A stretch of DNA of 64,000 bases from Tribonema minus (Eukaryota > Sar > Xanthophyceae > Tribonematales > Tribonemataceae): the NCBI GenBank assembly GCA_017506865.1, contig JAFCMP010000113.1, positions 496,001 to 560,000 of the forward strand. The letters are read 5' to 3'. Below are positions 58,201-64,000 of the stretch, piece after piece. Under the pieces are notes generated by a model that saw nothing but the letters and a program-made list of their open reading frames with translations, did not search any database and was not told where the DNA came from. Each line of letters starts with the position of its first letter. Positions within the stretch are counted from its first letter, which is position 1. Made by a program: the position numbers and the translations under genes.

Positions 58201-60421
58201 AGCCACTCAATGTACCAGTCCAAGAAGGCGTCAAGCGGCACCCTGCCTGCACCGTCCTGCAGGCGCCGCAGCGTCTTGGTGTGCGCCTCCTCGTTGTACG
58301 TGGTGCCGAGCGCCTCGAAGAGCTCCGCGAACTGCGCTGCTGCGATGCTGCCGCCGCCGCCGCCCTCATTTAGCGCGGCAAACGCGCCCCTGACTTTGGC
58401 CCTCTCCTCCTCCCGCTCAGCCTCCACGTCGTCAGAGCCGCCGTCATCGGCTTCAGGAGAGAACTCCTCTGTAACTGCCAGCGCGCCCTCATCGCCGCCG
58501 CTGCTCGCTGCCGCGGCGTGGCCGCTGCCGCCGTCGCCAGTTGAAGCAGCGCTCAGGGACAGGCTGCCGAATGCAACGGGCTCCTTGTGCGCAAACACAA
58601 AGCCAGCGCCAGAAGACGGCTGCTCCTCGGGTGCATCAGCGCCACCAGTTGGTGCAGCAGTTGCAGCGCTGAGCGTTGCAAAAGTGAAACCGCCGCCGCT
58701 TGCGGGTGCGCCGCCTGCAACGTCGAGCAGCAAAGCAGACTTCAAATTCTGGGCGCTCGTTGAAGCACGGCCTCTTGCGTACAGCAACAGCAGTGAAGCC
58801 ATGACGCCATCGCCTAAACGAGCATCACACACGCCTAGCAAGCGACAGCTTTTCCTATATAATAGCACCACATACAATGCACTGATGCCATGTCACGACG
58901 ACAACGCACCAGAACAAGCCGAGCCTCTATTGTGCATTCATTACATCAGAGTACTGGGTTGTCAATGACTCGCGCTGTTGACCAACAACAGAAACTACCC
59001 GATCAGCTACCTCATGTGCTCTTTCATCAATCAACGTTCGCTAGGGCGCAACCTGAGAGACAGCGCATATGAGCGGAGACAACTCTACGCTGGCACGGCA
59101 GCGCTGGTTAAAACTACATAGTTCAAGTACTCTTGTTGGACTTACAGACTTGCTGACACAACTGCAACACCAGCTCATTGTCTGGCAACGCCGCCGCCGA
59201 CAAAGTAATTCAGCAAATGCGCAGGACTCCATACTACCACTCGGTTGCTAAGTTGACATGCAGCCTTCACCAGCAAAAATTCGAGCTGCAGGCGCCAAGC
59301 GCAGCGGCGCGCCGCGCTGCTGCCGCCGCAGACGGTCTGTGCCCTGACCGCGACTGAGCAATGCAACCGCACAATTGCGCCAGGGCCACAACTGCGCACC
59401 CATGCCATAGCAGAGCGTATGAGAACGCCAGTGCTGCCCCACCTGCAGTGCCGGCAGCGCTAGGACCACCAAAGCTGAATCCGGAAGCACCGCCCGCCGC
59501 TGCAGTTGGCGCCGCCCCTGCGTGTCTGCCACTCTCTGCTCCTGCCGCTGCACGCGGCGCCGGCGTTTCGCACGCCGCGCACGCACCCGCCGCTGACGCG
59601 TTGAGATGTCGACACGCATCGCACGCCCAGCCGCCCGGCGACAGGTTCGCAGCGCCGCCGCTGCTGCCGGCGCCGAGCGCTGCTGCCGCTGCCGGCGCCC
59701 CGCCGTCCCTGCCGGACACCCACCCCAGGTACCAGCGCATGAAGCGCTCGCGCGTGATGTGGCCGGCGGCGTTCCGCAGCTGCAGCTGAGCCGCACTGCA
59801 CGCGCGCTCGCCGCACGCAGCGCCGAGCCGCTCCAGCAGCGCGGGGAGCCGCCACGCCTCCACGGCGCCGCCGCTGCCGCCGTCGGCGCGGCTCAGCTCC
59901 TCGAAGATGCGCGCGACGTCGCTGCGCTCCGCCGCCGCCGCCTCGCGCTCGGCAGCCGCCGCGCGCTCGGCATCCGACGCGAAGAGGCTGTCGGCGGGCG
60001 CGCCGGCGCAGGCGTCGAATCCGCTGGTGGCAGCGCTCAGGACTGGAGGCTCCGCACCCCCTGCAGCATGTTCCTGCGCTGCTGCCGAGCGCCCGCCATC
60101 GGAGGACGGGGAAGGGGCGGCAGCAGCGCCTGCTGTCGCGGCGTCGCGTGACCGGGCGGTGTCCGTCACCAGGGCGATGAAGTCGGGAGGTGGGGGCGGA
60201 CGATCGCTGGCTGCGGCATGTCTGGGGTCAGCGCTCACGGGCTTGTCGCTGATGCGTGTTTCGCCCGGTTCTCTGCCGAAGAGCCGTCGCCGGTCCGCCT
60301 CACGCCGCGCTGCAGTCGAGTTCCACCGGTTCGCTAGGTCCTGGAAGTAGCTCTGCTGAGCCTTCAAGGGAGGGACTGGTCTTTGATCGCCCGGCTGCGA
60401 TGCAGAGGAGGCAGCAGCATG
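42647..60421 (-). CDS. Giant NUP153-like FG nucleoporin with 12 RanBP2-type zinc fingers
   Basis: Thirteen visible exons join in one frame, about 3,500 codons: 60421-59443, 58714-57869, 57233-56652, 55822-54962, 54484-53618, 53151-52285, 51849-51088, 50648-49779, 48945-48067, 47228-46281, 45635-44616, 43873-43057, 42899-42647. Twelve exons carry one finger W-x-C-x2-C-x3-N-x6-C-x2-C, introduced by GFGDMFKAAAGEWKC. That lead-in and the finger closely recall vertebrate Nup153, whose fingers bind Ran. FxF[G/A] motifs such as GPSGFSFGAP recur dozens of times, as expected for the nuclear-pore permeability barrier. Ten exons also carry an acidic, EF-hand-like block. Exons 2-11 are phase 1 at both ends. 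The first visible exon needs an upstream exon for its start codon, which was not found. The joins of exons 12 and 13 are less certain than the rest. Confidence 0.85.
43057..43873 (-). CDS. Nucleoporin exon 12: linker exon without finger
   Basis: A low-complexity Ala/Gly/Ser exon with a weak FG-like motif (GPFGFHLG), KRWSLFGG, and one conserved-looking segment (KHVNKISGELSDFFNLSVHS). No zinc finger or EF-like block. It ends at GACAC|GTGAGC, phase 2. Confidence 0.7.
44616..45635 (-). CDS. Nucleoporin exon 11: last full module
   Basis: 340 codons. It begins with AARSSSFSFAPP, followed by the acidic/EF-like block and a finger with core TPQSATRCASC. Two FG motifs (GGFSFAAP and SGFSFGAG) lie after the finger, separated by a His/Ser linker. 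Confidence 0.88.
46281..47228 (-). CDS. Nucleoporin exon 10: full module with extra FG repeats
   Basis: 316 codons. The first two thirds match exon 9. The end has three FSF motifs in a row (GFSFGAPVSAAAGFSFGAP, then GFSFRAP), so local slippage expanded the FG part. Confidence 0.9.
48067..48945 (-). CDS. Nucleoporin exon 9: full module
   Basis: 293 codons, nearly identical to exon 8 along most of its length, including the last 60 codons. Confidence 0.9.
49779..50648 (-). CDS. Nucleoporin exon 8: full module
   Basis: 290 codons. It begins TSASGNRGFSFGAAM and contains GVFTFAPQ and GGFSFGAA motifs, the acidic/EF-like block (with D-D-A-G-G-G), a finger and GPSGFSFGAPAAP. It is part of the recent three-copy tandem with exons 9 and 10. 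Confidence 0.9.
51088..51849 (-). CDS. Nucleoporin exon 7: module without N-terminal FG motifs
   Basis: 254 codons using an acceptor at CCGCAG|TA. A Gln/Leu/Pro stretch (SQLQTPLPQLQQLPASQPLL) stands where other modules have FG motifs. The acidic/EF-like block, finger and GPSGFSFGAP are intact. The acceptor is the least certain among the module exons. Confidence 0.75.
52285..53151 (-). CDS. Nucleoporin exon 6: full module
   Basis: 289 codons, the same length as exon 5. The finger has the variant NPRAAVKCLSC; GPSGFSFASP ends the exon. The first codons repeat those of exon 5 (ATPAAISG). Confidence 0.9.
53618..54484 (-). CDS. Nucleoporin exon 5: full module
   Basis: 289 codons. It starts at TTGCAG|GTGCC, with GKFSFGAA, GGFTFTP and GGFSFRAP motifs, then the acidic/EF-like block, finger and GPSGFSFAAP. 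It is close in sequence to exons 4 and 6, and its flanking introns are also related to theirs. Confidence 0.9.
54962..55822 (-). CDS. Nucleoporin exon 4: full module
   Basis: 287 codons. Three FSF motifs (GGGFSFGAP, GGFSFASQ, GGFSFGAS) precede the acidic block. A long Gly run replaces the usual D-A-T-G loop in the first EF-like half. The finger and SPSGFSFAAP follow. Confidence 0.88.
56652..57233 (-). CDS. Nucleoporin exon 3: module lacking the EF-like block
   Basis: 194 codons. FG motifs (GGGGFSFSA, GGFLFGGA, GGFAFRP) run straight through a Gly/Ser linker to a finger with core WKCKVCCVYNRDG and GPTGFSFAA. The acidic EF-like block is absent, which suggests it was lost or never gained here. 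Confidence 0.85.
57869..58714 (-). CDS. Nucleoporin exon 2: full module
   Basis: 282 codons. It has GGGFTFAT and GAGFVFAH motifs, the acidic/EF-like block (AKVRGAFAALNEG... to FLDWYIEWLLG), a finger with CETPGPG after it, and SGFHFG at the donor. Confidence 0.85.
59443..60421 (-). CDS. Nucleoporin exon 1 (first visible): divergent module
   Basis: It opens at an acceptor (TTGACAG|CAT) after an in-frame stop and has no early ATG. A basic segment (NSTAARREADRRRLFGREPG) is followed by a diverged EF-hand-like block (ARIFEELSRADG...LPALLERLG...RFMRWYLGWV), a finger with core WACDACRHLNAS and one FG motif (SGFSFGGP). It is the least similar to the other copies, so it is likely the oldest. Confidence 0.8.
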
Positions 60422-61735
60422 CTGTCAACCTAAAGTAAGTGAGCTCCACACACGGGAGATGGCTTTGGCGCCAAAGTTGATGACATGGGGGCATTTTGGT
60501 GTACATGACCGCAAGTGCATGCACAAGAAAGCGTAGATGCAAGGTAGCAGAATGCTGCCTCGGAACAAGTCAAGCACTTCTCGAAGCAAAGCAAAGGCAC
60601 AGGCGGCGCAGGCCGCAAATTTGAATCCTGGCTACAGTAAGAAGTTCCTGATGGATCACCTGAGTTTTGCTCATCGCATGCAAGTGGAAGTGGGACCGGT
60701 CTTATCGTCTTGGCAATGCTGATTCGCTGCTGGACGCCTGCCTTCCTTCGTGTGCTCTGCTTCGCCACGGCACCCCCAAACCCAGCTGTGAGACCCCGAG
60801 CAGGCGCTCAGAGGAGGAGAGTTGAAGTTGTCAAGTTGTCAACTTCAAATGTTCGCGTTGTTCACAAGCAGTACACTAAACCGAACAGCCGACGTTGTGG
60901 AGCCCAGTGCAGCCGTCCCTTTGATGTGCTGTCAATCAATGTTGCTGGAGGCAGATGATATTGCATCCACTAAAGCCAAAACGTCGAGGCTTGTGGGTGT
61001 GCCTCGCCTTAAAACAGGCATGACATTTGGTAGTTTTCCCGTTGGAAACAACGGTTTCAAGGTGCATGATGACGTGTGTGTGTGCTTGCTGCAATGACAA
61101 TGAATTCACCATTGGAAGAATATATCATGAAGCCACTGGAAGATACATCAGCCATGCTTGCTTGAGGAAGCCAGTTGGCACCATGAGTGAGGTGCTGAAT
61201 ACACACCTTCAATGCACGGTGAATGGTACCTGACTTTTTTTTCGTAGCTCAACGACTGTCTACATAGTTTCACAGCAGCTGCAGGTTGGGTACATGTGCA
61301 CTGCCGGTTATCAGGAGCTGCTTGTTGCTGTACAAAGCCAGGTGCATGCTGGGGAGTGCCACGCAGCGTCGCAGACACTGGCCTCGCGCACAGCACGTAG
61401 ATCTGCGTTGTGGGCGGCATGTTCTATTGGATGCGATGGTACTTGTGGTCTTCTGAAAGCCAACATGTGATACTTCTTGAAGTACTATACACGCGCGCGC
61501 CCATTGTTGTGCAGTAGCCATAGCGTCACCTTTTCAGAGCGCAAGCATCACCTGGCAGCCACAACATGAACCGCATGAACAAACCACATTGTCCATTTAT
61601 GAAAAGAAGCAAGCGACTGCGTACATCACTCTGACGGCCTTCTCTACACAACAGATGCTCACGCATCAGCGCTCCACCACAACACACGCAACACGTTCGC
61701 AAAGGCAACGGCAATCACGCTACACACACAAACAA
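60422..61735. other. Spacer upstream of the visible nucleoporin exons
   Basis: It should contain the nucleoporin start exon and promoter as well as the 3' flank of the coiled-coil gene. I could not identify a start exon with a matching phase. A minus-strand open frame at 60430-60768 has no ATG at its start and no family features. Confidence 0.45.
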
Positions 61736-64000
61736 TCAGAACCAGTCGTTGCTCGCCCCCGACAAGCTCTCCATAGCGACCTCCTCCTCCTCCTCGCCGC
61801 CGCCGCCGCGGTCTGATGCCCCCGCGCCACTAGACCCCCGTGCCGATAGCGTGTCAAAGCTCTCGCCCCCCTCCCCCTCCCCCTGCTCCGCCGCCTCCAC
61901 GAGCACGGCGGAATGCGCCAGGGACGACGCCATCGACGCGTGGCTCGCGCTGCGGTGAGCGCTGCTGCGCCGCGCATCTGCTGCCGCCGCTGCTGCCGCT
62001 GCCGCCTCCTCCGCACGGCGCCGCTCCCGCACCTTGGCCCTGTAGTCATCCATTTCGTTGACGATCGGCGGCTCCTGCTCCTGCGGCTGTGCTTGTGCGT
62101 CGTGTTCCAGCGTACTGGCTACGCTGTCTGCATTTGCGTGTGCGCTAGGTTGAGCATCAGCACGCGCGGGCTCTTCAGGAGTGTGCTCTGTGGAGTGCGG
62201 CTCGGCGTCCGCTGCTGCCGATGTCGCTGCCGCTGCGAGTTCAACAGAACGCATGAAAGGTTGTGCAACATCACCGTAGAGCTGCCGCTCCCCCGCAGCC
62301 GCGGATGATTCAGCACCAGCGGAGGATGTTGGTGATCCCGCAGCGTCTGGCGATGCAGCGGTCATGAAGGTGCCGCCTATTTCCGGCAGCCATGCATCAC
62401 CGCTGACCGACGCTGCCCTCGCAGTCACCGCCGCTGGCATCGCGTCCCCATCGCCTTTGCCAGCATCAGCACCGTCATACACCGCAGTGCTCGGCAACGG
62501 CACAGCGTCCTCTGCGCGAGGCGCCGCAGCCGCAGCGGCAGCGCCCGCGGCAGCAGCGTCGGCGGCAGCAGCGTCGGCGCCATCCGCAGCATCAGAGTAC
62601 AGCGCGCGCGCGGAACTGCGGCGCTGCTCGGGCGACGGCGTCCAGCCGCCGGCAGCGAACACGCGCTCATCCGGCAGCGGCAGGCTGGGCGCGCGCGCGG
62701 ACTCCGGCGTGCGGAGCGCTGCTGCCGGCTGCGTCGCCACAGGCAACCACAACGCCGTGGCGTGCAAAGCTGCTGCGCTCGCAGCTGATTCAGCTCGGCG
62801 GTCACGTGACGCTGCCGGTGCGGGTTCTGCCGCTGCCGCTGGCTCCGCTGCTGCTTCCGCCAGGCGAGCGACACGGCCACGTTCTGCTGCCGCCGCCTCC
62901 GCTGCCGCGGCCGCTTCGCGTTGCAGGCGCAAGCTCCTCTCTTCTTGCACTTTTGCTGCTGCCGCAACCTCAGATGCTGCTGCTGTAGCTGCAGCTTCGT
63001 GCCGCAGGCGCATGCTCCTCTCCTCCTCCAGTTCCGCGGCAAGCCTGGCGGCGCGCTCGGCGCGCAGTTGAAGTTCCAGCTGCGCGGCGCGCTGCTCTTC
63101 GTGCTCTGCAACTTTGCGGCGATCCATGTCGTCTCTGCGCAGCATGTGAGCGTGCACACATGACAGAAGAGCGTCAAACATCTGTGAGGCAACTGCTTGC
63201 TTCATCTGCGTTGCCATCTGGGCGGAGTCAATCGCGTCACTCTACATGCATCCTTGGCAATGTGAGCGCAGTGCGTTTTACAAACTTCATGGAGCATGCG
63301 CAGCAATGCCAGCAGTTTCATATGCCATCATGAGGGCGCACGCCGAAGCTACGCACTGCTAGGCTGGCCGGGGTGACCATCACCAGGCACACCTTGCAAG
63401 GCGCCATCCTGTGCGTACTTCAACAAGGTGTACATGGCCCACCCCACACAGCGAAACGTCATCCACAATCATCGGCGCCGCACCTGAGCCGCCGCTCGCG
63501 GTCCGCGCGCTCCGCGTCCTCGCGCAGCTGCCGCCGCGCCGCCTCCACCTTGTCGCGCTCGCGCTGCCACCGCGCCGCCTCCTCCGCCTCGCGGCGCCAC
63601 CGCTCCTGCTCACGCGCCGCTGCCTCGCGCGCCGCGCGCGCCTGGTCCTCCTCCAGCGCCGCGCGCTGCGCCGCCAGCTGCGCGGCCGCCGCCGCCGCCG
63701 CCGCTGCTGCCGCGGCCTCCGAGGCGGCGGCTTCCTCGGCGGCGGCGGCGCTGCGCTGCTGCTGCTGCTTGCGCCGCCGGCTGCTGTCGGCACGCCGCCG
63801 GCGGTCGGTGCCGCTGCTGTCTGGTGATGCCGAGCCGCTGCCGCTGCTGCTGCGGTGCCTGCGGCGCGGGCGATGCCTCCTGCCACCGTCGCTGCCGACG
63901 CCACCTTCCGGCTGCATCCACCAGGGGGGTGCGCCCGCCCCGCCCAGCAGCAGCGCCGCCGCCGCTGCGGGGGCTATGGCAGGCGGCGGCGGCGGCGGTG
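61736..64000 (-). CDS. C-terminal part of a coiled-coil protein, truncated by the window edge
   Basis: Two coding blocks: 64000-63484 (open to the edge; RRRHRSSSGSGS, then a Glu/Arg/Ala coiled coil such as ERWRREAEEAARWQRERDKV) and 63217-61736 (more coiled coil, LRAERAARLAAELEEERSMR, then a long Ala-rich disordered region with acidic patches, ending SLSGASNDWF and TGA). Direct splicing would break the frame; a 16-nt exon at 63408-63393, flanked by AG and GT, restores it. Alternatively the ATG at 63217 starts a separate gene. I do not recognise the family; the charged heptads suggest a structural role. Confidence 0.6.

Noticed and set aside
60430-60768. Possible start exon of the nucleoporin
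   Set aside because: No ATG at its start, Cys-rich sequence without similarity to nucleoporin termini, and it ends at a stop without a fitting donor.

Overview
The window is nuclear DNA from a eukaryote. It is GC-rich, its genes are split by many GT-AG introns, it has no operons, and short (TTAGGG)n/(CCCTAA)n runs are scattered through introns and spacers. Strong GC bias at third codon positions, long Gly/Ala/Gln runs and the gene content (DNA polymerase kappa, phytanoyl-CoA dioxygenase family, CHRD proteins, an FG nucleoporin) suggest a protist, perhaps a microalga. I cannot place it more precisely. All gene models come from reading both strands, matching splice-site phases and recognising families. 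No search was run.

Layout, left to right. 1-3265 (+): a possible exon at the left edge and a Gly-rich terminal exon. 4688-8258 (-): a three-exon, about 359-residue protein with about four membrane segments. 10347-24593 (-): a complete 15-exon DNA polymerase kappa gene (about 826 residues) from N-clasp to UBZ finger and a PIP-like tail. 24594-24726: a 133-bp spacer between divergent start codons. 24727-34013 (+): a complete seven-exon phytanoyl-CoA dioxygenase-like gene (391 residues). 35357-38127 (-): a secreted CHRD-domain protein (about 181 residues, three exons). 40900-42318 (-): a second CHRD paralogue with unresolved ends. 42647-60421 (-): a very large NUP153-like nucleoporin with 13 visible exons (about 3,500 codons), 12 RanBP2-type zinc fingers and dozens of FxF[G/A] motifs. 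61736-64000 (-): the C-terminal part of a coiled-coil protein that runs off the right edge.

Two observations stand out. First, the nucleoporin grew by repeated duplication of a phase-1/phase-1 exon that carries FxFG motifs, an acidic EF-hand-like block and one zinc finger; at least ten internal exons have lengths divisible by three, and neighbouring introns were copied too. Second, in POLK, the dioxygenase gene and both CHRD genes, introns carry tandem copies of the edge of the neighbouring exon, including its splice site. Donor-edge copies lie downstream of the true exon and acceptor-edge copies lie upstream, commonly every 75-240 bp. This 'splice-junction echo' pattern recurs at about twenty junctions and often includes telomere-like repeats. 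I know of no standard description of it, and it is the best candidate here for something new.
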